This document shows, piece by piece, positions 10,101 to 17,700 of a DNA stretch of 64,000 nt (the first letter of the stretch is position 1; each line of letters opens with the position of its first letter). Position numbers and translations under genes: made by a program. Source of the DNA: CBDDBX01 sp965225955 (GTDB lineage Bacteria > Acidobacteriota > Aminicenantia > UBA2199); contig CBDDBX010000029.1 in assembly GCA_965225955.1 (NCBI GenBank), positions 12,946 to 76,945 on the forward strand, given 5' to 3'. The notes below the pieces were generated by a model. That model was not told the DNA's origin. It saw nothing but the letters and a program-made list of their open reading frames with translations, and ran no database searches.

Positions 10101-10921
10101 GCACTGGGAGCCACAATACTGTTTCCCCTTTTACCTGTATGATTTGCAGCTCCCCCTTTTATTACACCGTAAATGTGATCTTTATCCCTTACAGCATCTT
10201 TAAGCCTTTTAAGAAGCACCACAGCAGCACCTTCACCAACCCCTGTGCCATCAGCTTTTTCATCAAAACTTCTGCTTCTCATATTACGGGAGAGAACACC
10301 GCTGCTGCTGTAATCCATACCTTCTGTACTCTGAGGTTTAGCATAGGCAGATACCCCTCCTGCAAGAGCCATATCTGCATCACCTCTTATCAGCTCAACT
10401 GCGGCTTCATATATAGCCAGCAGAGAGGAGGCGCAGGTTACATCCACCATCATCGCTTTTCCTCTTAAATCCAGGAAATGGGCTATATTTCCCGCAACCA
10501 TTCCCTCAAGATTACCAAGAAAAGATACTCTTGCATCTGTATCTCTCAATGTACCGTAGCCACTATTACCGCAGGAGAGTATAACTGCTGTTTTTGTTCC
10601 TCTCATACTTTCGTAACTGTATCCTGCATTGGCAATAGCCTTATATATTTCAGTCAGAACAATCCGTTTCTGAGGATCCATGGATATGGCCTCCCCCCGG
10701 CTTATTCCAAAAAATTCGTAATCAAAATACTCTATATGATTCAGATAACCGCACTCCAGATAACTCTTATCTCTATCCAGATTGCAAAGCTCAAGTCTGT
10801 TAAGAGGTACCTTTCCGATACAATCCTTCCCACTCTTCAGATTCTCCCTGAAAAGCTCAAGATTATCTGCTCCAGGCAGAACTCCTGACATACCCGTTAT
10901 TGCAATATCTTCCCACTCCAT
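7184..10921 (-). CDS. Hybrid PKS-NRPS: KS - decayed AT - T - C
   Basis: 1245 aa. The ketosynthase covers ~1-425 with a complete triad: Cys163 in VTCASS, His301 in EAHGTGT and His341 in SSIGHL. Residues ~500-665 align by eye with an acyltransferase that has shrunk. A segment MGITFNEVAGFRGGNSV stands where active ATs have a GHSLG nucleophile elbow, so the catalytic Ser is gone (G569-F-R-G-G573). The usual post-AT linker is intact (LYIRGFDINW and LPPVPFKKSFCW). A carrier domain follows with LGGNSIVSL (Ser743), then a condensation domain at ~800-1220 with MHHIISDG (His930-His931). The extender unit must be loaded by another AT. It lies 12-23 bp from its neighbours in the operon. The C-terminal tail ends VGFDF. 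Confidence 0.92.
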   Translation of the reverse strand: MEWEDIAITGMSGVLPGADNLELFRENLKSGKDCIGKVPLNRLELCNLDRDKSYLECGYLNHIEYFDYEFFGISRGEAISMDPQKRIVLTEIYKAIANAGYSYESMRGTKTAVILSCGNSGYGTLRDTDARVSFLGNLEGMVAGNIAHFLDLRGKAMMVDVTCASSLLAIYEAAVELIRGDADMALAGGVSAYAKPQSTEGMDYSSSGVLSRNMRSRSFDEKADGTGVGEGAAVVLLKRLKDAVRDKDHIYGVIKGGAANHTGKRGNSIVAPSATAQTEVIKRAWEVAGVDASKIEMIEAHGTGTKIGDPIEIDGLNQAFADAGAEGSDCYITAVKSSIGHLGMAAGAASFVKAALALKYREIYPLVNFTNPNPLIDWKNSPVVPCRETESFKEDKPVAVVTGLGLSGTNVHLVLEAYEEPVDNGTENGKSEYICTLSGRDEELFNEYRDSLVKYLNNREDLKPASFSRTITEGRDHYSCRSSFLFSNRDELIRKLGEAELYRTTKPEKVVLLSSGDIDTVLNKREFFSLTEENHSSDTQSDIEKYLGFYESFTSVMDKMGITFNEVAGFRGGNSVVEVVINKRSISSAAEMFETYKQRSFNREGFAEYARANGENTLFITLEPESEMVEILREERVGENLIYGKSENSLLSQLYIRGFDINWQNYHWERVEKTDLPPVPFKKSFCWFDKESIISEKPSESGREGKSFKKQSIEETLTAIWRECLQDNSIGIDDDFFDLGGNSIVSLKMVQMTHEAYGEVIDLDDFYDYATIREMGAFIREKLDVEAETERVDPYHIEAVSKEQYYPVSEAQKRMWVVSNTNPNTTEYNMPGTMYAEGDVDVEKFCRSFERIVDIHEGFRSSFHLIDGEVVQKIDSESGFKVNYEEINEYQLEEYKADFIQPFDLSVSPLIRVTLLKTGERKYVSLVDMHHIISDGTSMGVVSRDFLDLYGGKDIVAPEIEYKDFASWQIDFNKSPVKLKQDEYWIEELTGVEEKLATLPLDFERPSMRTHEGGVCSFTIDPETVEELKKLCSKHKVTLNILLTSVYFMALAKWTGGKDISVGMPISGRRTSQLDRVTGMFVNMLVIYLDMDMDERYSDFLQRLKTKAVKAYENQDTQLNDIVESLNIERRANRHPLFDTMFVLQEIDMPVIEQAGVKLRYVNEDESAKFDMNLAGHHTEEGIVFKVRYWKKLFREETIENMVTGFMEIVSQIIEDRNEKLGDIGSELMGTKAEASSFRDVGFDF

Positions 10922-10944
10922 GATTTCTCCTCCTTAGATTCTCA

Positions 10945-12654
10945 TCAAAACATCAGTCCGCTGCTGACGGTGGTTTTCTCTTCTGTTTTCAGAAACTCCC
11001 GATCCAGATATCTCCCCATCTGCTCAATTGTGTTGTATCTGAAAATCTCCGCAATTTTAATATCAATTGAGTAGTAACTGTTTATTCTCTTAAGCACAGA
11101 GAAGCAGTTAATAGAGTTTCCCCCTACTGAGAAATATGGTTTGTTAACCGGATAGTCTCCGTTACCAATAACCTCTTCCCATATTCCCCTTACTACAGAT
11201 TCTGTTTCTGTAAGATCCCGGTAGATCTCCTCAATTCCTGCCTCTGATACAGACTCTTTTTTCTGGATGCTAAAACTGCCGCTGAACTTGTAATCATCCA
11301 CCCCTTCACTACTGGTGAGAAGAGTATCCAGAAGATCCGCAAACCCATCTCTGAACACCTCAATACTCTCTTTCTTAAAGTACTCCCTGCTGTAACTGAA
11401 GCCAAAAGCATAACCCTCAACAGTTTCAACCACCGTAAGAGTCAGAGGGTAATCCAGTGGGCTGAATCTGGATATAAAGGGTGTAAACTGAAAATCAGTA
11501 CCATCTATCTCCACACTATCTCCCTGGGAATTCTTCATTAAACCTCTGCTCTGCATGGAGAACATCACATTAAAAACAGGGGACTTATCTATATCCCCGG
11601 CAGCTCCCAGCTCGTTAACTACACTGTTAAAGGGTACATCTGATCTCTCAAGTACCTCTCTCATATTTTCTGTTAAGCTTTTCAGAAGCTTTTCAAAGCT
11701 ACCAGTACGACTCTCTCTGACAGCTACAGTATTTGAGAAGTATCCTGCAGTACCCATAAAATCCCTGTTCTTTCTGTTAAGAACCGGCATTCCGATATTT
11801 ATATATTCTTCACCGGTCCAGCCGTAAAGCTGGTGGAAAAAGAGTCCCAGTACCACATTGAAAACAGAGCTGTTGCTATCTGCTGCAAACTCCGAAAGCT
11901 TTCTGCTCAGTTCAGAGTCCGGCTCTATTCTGAGAACCTCCTGATTCTGGTCCTGCTCACTACTATCTGTTTTCGCAAATCCTATTCCCTCAGGCCTGTT
12001 TCCAAGATACTCTTTCCAGAATCTCAGTTTTTCAGTTTCTCTCTCTTCGTTAAAAGTCTCCTGCTGATACCTCACATAATCTACATAAGAAGGAGTTCTT
12101 CCATCTTCAATACTTTCCACTCCATTTTCATAAGCCTGATAAAAGTCCTGAAGCAGCATTCCAACAGACCATCCATCATGAGTTATATGGTGCATGGAGA
12201 TAAAATAGAGCCACTCCTGATTTTCCTGCTCAATCATCCAGGTTCTTATGGGAATCTCCCTTTCAAGTCTGAAGGGTTTCAGAGTTATTCTATCTATTTC
12301 ATCTGTATCAGGTTTTCCCTCTATCAGCTCTGAAGAAACTGCGTAATCATCAACCCAGGTCTGGAAAGCAACACCATCAATGGAGATGTAGATAGTCCGC
12401 AGAATCCTGTGCTTTTTAATAAGAGCCGTCATAACATCATCGATGCGTTTCTTATCAGCAATGCCTCTTATTCTGAACTGATATCTTGTTATATAACTCA
12501 GATCATCAGGGTTAAGATTGTAGAGAAACCACATACGTTTCTGCTGGGACGAGAGAGGGTAGAGACGATATTTTTCACCGTTCTCCTCAACCTTTTTAAG
12601 AATCTCTCTCTGCTTCTCAGGAGACATCATATTTATCTTATCCGTAAAGTCCAC
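10945..12654 (-). CDS. NRPS protein, C-T (condensation plus carrier, no A domain)
   Basis: 569 aa. A short N-terminal leader (residues 1-30, SPEKQREIL) precedes a condensation domain at ~30-450 with MHHITHDG (His155-His156, Asp160, Gly161), the canonical catalytic motif. A carrier domain lies at ~485-555 with VGGNSINCF. There is no adenylation domain, so the carrier must be aminoacylated in trans. It sits between the KS-MT-ACP gene (58 bp gap upstream) and the KS-T-C gene, suggesting that it adds an amino acid to a ketide intermediate. The tail SSGLMF is short and hydrophobic. Domain calls are secure; the place in the assembly order is inferred only from gene order. Confidence 0.9.
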   Translation of the reverse strand: MDFTDKINMMSPEKQREILKKVEENGEKYRLYPLSSQQKRMWFLYNLNPDDLSYITRYQFRIRGIADKKRIDDVMTALIKKHRILRTIYISIDGVAFQTWVDDYAVSSELIEGKPDTDEIDRITLKPFRLEREIPIRTWMIEQENQEWLYFISMHHITHDGWSVGMLLQDFYQAYENGVESIEDGRTPSYVDYVRYQQETFNEERETEKLRFWKEYLGNRPEGIGFAKTDSSEQDQNQEVLRIEPDSELSRKLSEFAADSNSSVFNVVLGLFFHQLYGWTGEEYINIGMPVLNRKNRDFMGTAGYFSNTVAVRESRTGSFEKLLKSLTENMREVLERSDVPFNSVVNELGAAGDIDKSPVFNVMFSMQSRGLMKNSQGDSVEIDGTDFQFTPFISRFSPLDYPLTLTVVETVEGYAFGFSYSREYFKKESIEVFRDGFADLLDTLLTSSEGVDDYKFSGSFSIQKKESVSEAGIEEIYRDLTETESVVRGIWEEVIGNGDYPVNKPYFSVGGNSINCFSVLKRINSYYSIDIKIAEIFRYNTIEQMGRYLDREFLKTEEKTTVSSGLMF

Positions 12655-12712
12655 AGACTCCTCCTCATAAATTTAAAACCTTAAGAATTTCCACTTTTCC
12701 CACAAAACCTGC

Positions 12713-15700
12713 CTACTCATCGAAGAGAAGATCTATGTTCCCCTCTTCACCACTGTTTACAATAGTTTCCGGTGCTTCAGCTCCACTCCGGTTTTCAACA
12801 TATTCAGCCAGTTCATCAACTGAACCCAGTGAGTAGAGAGTTTTTGCAGATATCTCCACATTCCAGACTTTCTGAATCTCTCCGCAGAGAATAAGAACAG
12901 AAAGAGAGTCAAAAGGCTCCATAAAATCATCCTCTTCAACCTCATCCATATCCAGAATCGAAGTGATCATTCCTTCAAGCTGTGACCTTATACCTCCTGC
13001 CCCGGCTTCTGAAATCCCGGTTTCCCCTCTGTTCTCATTTTCATAACTATTGATAATCTCACCAGTGGGGTTCTTCTCTCTCCAGGTTCTGCTGTAATCA
13101 GCAATATCTATATCATTAAGAGTCTCTATATACTCAAGTTCAACCTCTGCACTACCGGATCTGATAAGCTCAAGGCGTCTCATTTTACTGCCACTGATCT
13201 CATCAACCCTTTCACTACTCTCTTCAGCAACATTTCTGCCTATCAGTAGTGCAGCATTTGATGTATCTTCATCTTTAAGTTCCGGATATGAAGATACATT
13301 CCCGAATCCGCAGTTTTCATAGAACTGATGCCACTCTTCAAGTGAGAAGTATGGTTTATCCCTCTCAATTTCGTCTTCCCTGTAGTTCCACCATCCCGGT
13401 GAGAGACCAAAAATAAGCTCCTGAAGATCGTGAATCTTATAGAGCTGAACCATCATCATATAACCCCCTGAAACAAGAGCTTTACGGCAATTGGACATAA
13501 CCTGCCCCATAGCTGAAGTAGCCTGCATTACATTGACTCCTATTACCAGATCGAGACTTCCATCATCGATACCCTGGGATTTGAAATCCTTTGTAATATC
13601 AAGTTTTATGAATTCGATATCCAGATCGTACTTATCTTCGATTTTTCTTCTGTAGAGAGCCAGAAATGATGATCCGATATCTGTAAACCAGTACTTAACC
13701 TTCTTCCCTTTTACAGACTCCAGTACCTTATCTGTTAACTCTCCTGTACCACCACCAATTTCCAGAATATTAACCGTATCCCGGCTATTCTCAACAAGCT
13801 CTCCTATGAGCTCTGCTGACAGCTGGCAGTAGAGGAGCTCTGTAGTTCCGTTTCTGTCGATTCCCTGAAGCAGTTCATAACTTCCACCAGGATAGAGAAC
13901 TTCATTGCCGGGAATCTTTCCGGTAAATGCCTCTTCATAGTGGCTGGTGCTGTGAACAATAAGTTTCATAAGCTTATATGCAAAAGGAATATCTCTCTTA
14001 AACTCCTCCATTGCGCTATCCAGTCTGCTACTCTGAACCAGAGGTTTAACAACAGCAACTCTTTCACCTTCTCTTCTGACATAGCCGTTCTTCTGAATAA
14101 GATTGAGAAGGAAGATAAAGAATTCACGGAACTCCTCTTTTATACCAAGGGAATTCATTGCTTCATTAAGGGTAAACTCTCCGGCGCTTCTGAAGATCTC
14201 ATATCTACTCAGATACCTCTCCACACTGAGAAAGCAGATATTATCCACCGCTCTTATCCACGCCTCATTTCTGTGAAGAAGATGAACCTCATTCTCATTG
14301 AGAATCTCCTTCTCTCTGATATTAAACTTCTCTCTCAGGGATTCAGGATCTGTAACCAGGCTGCACTTCCTTTCTCCACCTCTCTTTTCCACAAGAGTAA
14401 GAGCTGTTCTGTTCTGTCGGCTCAAATGTTTAGTAAGCTGGAAGTTACTGTCATTAAGACCATCAAAAATGCAGTATCTGGATGTTCCCGGAGAAAAACT
14501 CATCTCTGAAACCACAAACTTTCTCTTTTCAAAAGAGTAGGCCGGAAGTGAAGCTTTATAGGGAATTCTGTCAAAGAGCTCCATATAGTTCACATCTTCT
14601 CCTCTCATCCAGGCTGAAGCTATCTCTTCTGCTTTTCTGTACTCCTCATCCACTGCATCAGAACTTACCCCTGATACACTGTGGATTTTATCAATTTTCT
14701 GTTCCCCCAGAACAGCTCCACTGCTGTCTGTAATCACCCAGCCTCTGTAATCCATATGGTCTCTTCCTGACCATAAGGTGTAGGAGACTTCAGAGATTTC
14801 AGAGTTGTTAATTTTGAGAAACTCCCTGATATTATCAAGGTTCCTCTCTGCTGCCTGATGAGTTTTTCCGCTAACCGGCAGAAGATAGTATTTTCTGTTA
14901 TTTACGATTTTATCTCTTTCAGGAGCTTCCTCTACAACTATGTGGGAATCGATACCACCAAAACCAAACGAGCTTACTCCAACGATCCGCATCTTATCTT
15001 CAGGCAGCCTGTAAGGTTCTGTGTTTACAAACAGGTTCTTCTCCACCTTAACAAGTTCAGGATTTGGAACCTCATAATTGAGAGAAGGAGGAAAGACTCC
15101 ATTCTTAACTGTAAGAATACCTTTAATCAGACCTGCAACTCCTGCAGCAGTATTAAGGTGCCCCACATTTGTTTTAACTGAACCCAGAGCGCAGAAGTAA
15201 TCATCATCAGAAATACCCCGGTAAGCCTTATCGATGGCTCTTATCTCAACACTATCTCCCAGAGGAGTTGCTGTGCCGTGACCTTCTATACACGAGATAT
15301 CTGCAGGTGATCTCTCTGCCATAACCATAGCCTTCATAATAGCTTCTGCTTCCCCATCAACACTGGAGGCGTGATATCCGGCTTTACGGTTCCCGTCATT
15401 AACTACAGATGAACCGGAAATTACCGCATAGATATTGTCCCTGTCAGCAATGGCATCTTCAAGTCTTTTAACTGCAAGAATTCCCATTCCGTTACCCGGT
15501 ACAAAACCATCTCCTGCTGCATCGTAGGCCCGGAGCTGCCCATAAGCAGAAGACATACCTTCAACTGCCTGATAACCCTCTTCAAGAACCTTTATGTTCA
15601 CCCCCCCTGCAAGAGCCATGTTGCAGTCGTAGTTCAGCAGACTCTGAATAGCGTAATGTACTGCTACATTTGATGTAGCGCAGGATGCGGTTACAGCTAC

Positions 15701-16180
15701 CGAGGGGCCGGTTAAATTGAGCTTATATGAGATTCTGCAGGTAAGGGTGTTTTCCAGAAACATACCGATACGGTTTACCGGCTCATTTCTGAGAAGTTTA
15801 TTGTAGAAGTTGTTCCACACATAAAATGTCTCATCTGCTCCCAGAAAAAGACCTATACTCCTGTCTCCATCTTCTCCTCCGTAACCTGCATCCTCCAGAG
15901 CACTGTATGCGGTTTCAAGAATTGCTCTGTACTGAGGGTCCATATTCAGAGCATCGGAATCGTTTATATCAAAAAACTCATTATCAAAGCAGTAGGCATC
16001 TTCTAAAAGACCTGCTGCATTAACAAGAGTTTTACCTTTTGTCTCTTTTCTTGTAACAGATTCTCTGCCTTTAAGCAGATTATTCCAGAAGAGATCTCTG
16101 TTTTCAGCTTCAGGAAACCTGCCGGAAATACCTATTACAGCTATATCTGTCTCTTTAAATACTCTTTCTTCCTTGTTCAT
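12713..16180 (-). CDS. AT-less PKS: KS - C-methyltransferase - ACP
   Basis: 1155 aa. The ketosynthase (~10-420) has a complete active site: Cys167 in TASCATS, His301 in EGHGTAT and His341 in NVGHL. After it comes only a short linker (440-550) that keeps the post-AT signature LPAYSFEKRKF, with no GHSxG and no AT core. A SAM-dependent methyltransferase follows at ~660-1000 (ILEIGGGTGE at ~805, FTDIGSSFL, LDLVIGVNVMQAT), of the type that C-methylates the beta-ketothioester. The C-terminal ACP carries its Ser in FDSLSVL. No ketoreductase or dehydratase is present. In yersiniabactin HMWP1 the comparable module is KS-AT-MT-KR-ACP. Here the AT and KR are missing, so malonyl loading must occur in trans. 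Confidence 0.93.
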   Translation of the reverse strand: MNKEERVFKETDIAVIGISGRFPEAENRDLFWNNLLKGRESVTRKETKGKTLVNAAGLLEDAYCFDNEFFDINDSDALNMDPQYRAILETAYSALEDAGYGGEDGDRSIGLFLGADETFYVWNNFYNKLLRNEPVNRIGMFLENTLTCRISYKLNLTGPSVAVTASCATSNVAVHYAIQSLLNYDCNMALAGGVNIKVLEEGYQAVEGMSSAYGQLRAYDAAGDGFVPGNGMGILAVKRLEDAIADRDNIYAVISGSSVVNDGNRKAGYHASSVDGEAEAIMKAMVMAERSPADISCIEGHGTATPLGDSVEIRAIDKAYRGISDDDYFCALGSVKTNVGHLNTAAGVAGLIKGILTVKNGVFPPSLNYEVPNPELVKVEKNLFVNTEPYRLPEDKMRIVGVSSFGFGGIDSHIVVEEAPERDKIVNNRKYYLLPVSGKTHQAAERNLDNIREFLKINNSEISEVSYTLWSGRDHMDYRGWVITDSSGAVLGEQKIDKIHSVSGVSSDAVDEEYRKAEEIASAWMRGEDVNYMELFDRIPYKASLPAYSFEKRKFVVSEMSFSPGTSRYCIFDGLNDSNFQLTKHLSRQNRTALTLVEKRGGERKCSLVTDPESLREKFNIREKEILNENEVHLLHRNEAWIRAVDNICFLSVERYLSRYEIFRSAGEFTLNEAMNSLGIKEEFREFFIFLLNLIQKNGYVRREGERVAVVKPLVQSSRLDSAMEEFKRDIPFAYKLMKLIVHSTSHYEEAFTGKIPGNEVLYPGGSYELLQGIDRNGTTELLYCQLSAELIGELVENSRDTVNILEIGGGTGELTDKVLESVKGKKVKYWFTDIGSSFLALYRRKIEDKYDLDIEFIKLDITKDFKSQGIDDGSLDLVIGVNVMQATSAMGQVMSNCRKALVSGGYMMMVQLYKIHDLQELIFGLSPGWWNYREDEIERDKPYFSLEEWHQFYENCGFGNVSSYPELKDEDTSNAALLIGRNVAEESSERVDEISGSKMRRLELIRSGSAEVELEYIETLNDIDIADYSRTWREKNPTGEIINSYENENRGETGISEAGAGGIRSQLEGMITSILDMDEVEEDDFMEPFDSLSVLILCGEIQKVWNVEISAKTLYSLGSVDELAEYVENRSGAEAPETIVNSGEEGNIDLLFDE

Positions 16181-16192
16181 AGTTTCTCCCTA

Positions 16193-16921
16193 CTAAATTT
16201 CCAGGAAATTTATGATATCTCTGCAAACCTTTTCGGGTTCGCGATCTATAAAAAAGTGATTCCCACTGTAGATCCGGCTAACTGCAGAACCGGAAGATAC
16301 GTGATTCTTCCACTCCGTAACCTTCTCAATGGGTCTTATATTCTCATCTTCATCTCCATAGAGGAGATAGAGTTCTGTATCCAGAGGATCTGTTCCTCTA
16401 TAGGTGTAATCTTCACACATCAGACTGTCTGCCCTCAGTATGGGCATGAAAAAGTTCTTATAATTCTCATCCCAGGAGTTAACCATATCTGTAACATTGT
16501 AGTGTTTCAGAAATTCAGCTTCAGTGTAGTCGCGGGTTTTTACCATTCTCAGATTCTCCGGTGACACTGCTGATGACATAAACATTGCCACCGGTTCAGC
16601 ACCATATAATTTTCCTGCTGCAAGTGAGAGCTCAAAAGCCATATATGTACCTGAGCAGTGACCAAATACTGCATAAGGGTAGTCAAAGAGTTCAGGACTC
16701 TCCTTAGCCATATCCTCAGCCATCTCCTGATAAGTTGCAGGCATATTTTCTCCCAGCCGGTTGTCCCGCATAGGGTACTGAACAGGAATAAGGTTGATAT
16801 CATCTCCGCACAATCTTATCCATCTGGCAAAATATGCTGAGCTGGTGCCAACGTGGGGAAAGCAGAGGAGATTTACTCTGTCACTGCTTATTCCTCTGCA
16901 GTGATTAATCCACTTTGTCAT
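16193..16921 (-). CDS. Type II thioesterase with Cys in the nucleophile position
   Basis: 242 aa alpha/beta-hydrolase of the GrsT/YbtT type, which normally edit misprimed carriers. The N-terminus has LLCFPHVGTSSAYFARW where the family has PxAGG. The nucleophile elbow reads FGHCSG, so residue 89 is Cys where GxSxG enzymes carry Ser. The likely catalytic His lies in YSGNHFFID near the C-terminus. The start overlaps the stop of the preceding thioesterase as ATGA. Two thioesterases in tandem, one Ser-type and one Cys-type, suggest distinct roles: one hydrolytic, the other perhaps acyl transfer or ring closure. The alternative is that Cys89 only weakens a redundant editing enzyme. Confidence 0.88.
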   Translation of the reverse strand: MTKWINHCRGISSDRVNLLCFPHVGTSSAYFARWIRLCGDDINLIPVQYPMRDNRLGENMPATYQEMAEDMAKESPELFDYPYAVFGHCSGTYMAFELSLAAGKLYGAEPVAMFMSSAVSPENLRMVKTRDYTEAEFLKHYNVTDMVNSWDENYKNFFMPILRADSLMCEDYTYRGTDPLDTELYLLYGDEDENIRPIEKVTEWKNHVSSGSAVSRIYSGNHFFIDREPEKVCRDIINFLEI

Positions 16922-17685
16922 ATAACCCCTCTCCTGCAGTCACTGTCTCCGGCTTCTTCTTCCAGCTCTCTCATATAGAAGTCCCCAAGTTCATGTACAA
17001 AGAAGTGGCCTCCTATAAACTCCCTTATGTTGAAACCACCCTCTGTTACCTTAGCCCACTCCTCCATGAAACCTGCTCCTGCAGGGTAGTCATCTGACCC
17101 GGCATGTGCAGTTATGGGAGCTTTAATAACCTCATCTCTGTATGCAAAATCCTCATGGAGAATATAGTCGTCTCTGATAATAGGAAGAAAAAAGTCGAGA
17201 AACTCCTGGTTATCATATATAAAGGAGTTCTCTTTACTCATACTTTTTAGTTCATGAATAAGAGCAGCATCCCCCATACTGATTCTGAAAGTTCCGGGAT
17301 CCTCAATATTTGGACCGTGTCTTCCGGCAACAAAGATATTTTCAGCCACAAAACCGTATCTCTTTTCCAGAAAATGCTCCACTTTAAAAGCAATAGCAGC
17401 TCCCATACTGTGGCCAAAAAAAGAGTAGCTTCTTCCTCTTACAGCCTGCTCTATTACGGGAACCAGTTCTTCTACAAGATTGTCAAAACTTACCAGACTC
17501 TTCTCCTGGTTCCGCATTCCCCTTCCAGACAGCTCCACAGGAGCAAAAACAACACTCTCTGACTTATCCACCCACTTTTTGTAAGCAGCAGCATTACCTC
17601 CGGCATGGTAGAAGCATATAACCAGGTGCCGGGGATCAGAGTCAAGATTTTTGTTGTATACAAAGTATTTATTCAGATCATACAT
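16918..17685 (-). CDS. Type II thioesterase (canonical)
   Basis: 255 aa alpha/beta-hydrolase of the type II thioesterase family associated with NRPS/PKS systems. It shows FYHAGGNAAAYKKW near residue 26, the nucleophile elbow FFGHSMGAA (Ser93) and a C-terminal His in FIGGHFFVHE. Such enzymes remove aberrant acyl groups from carrier-domain phosphopantetheine arms. It follows the Cy-A-T-T-Cy gene after 15 bp and overlaps the next thioesterase gene by four bases. The final codons (GVI) double as part of the next gene's ribosome binding site. Confidence 0.93.
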   Translation of the reverse strand: MYDLNKYFVYNKNLDSDPRHLVICFYHAGGNAAAYKKWVDKSESVVFAPVELSGRGMRNQEKSLVSFDNLVEELVPVIEQAVRGRSYSFFGHSMGAAIAFKVEHFLEKRYGFVAENIFVAGRHGPNIEDPGTFRISMGDAALIHELKSMSKENSFIYDNQEFLDFFLPIIRDDYILHEDFAYRDEVIKAPITAHAGSDDYPAGAGFMEEWAKVTEGGFNIREFIGGHFFVHELGDFYMRELEEEAGDSDCRRGVI

Positions 17686-17700
17686 TACTGTTCCTCCCTT

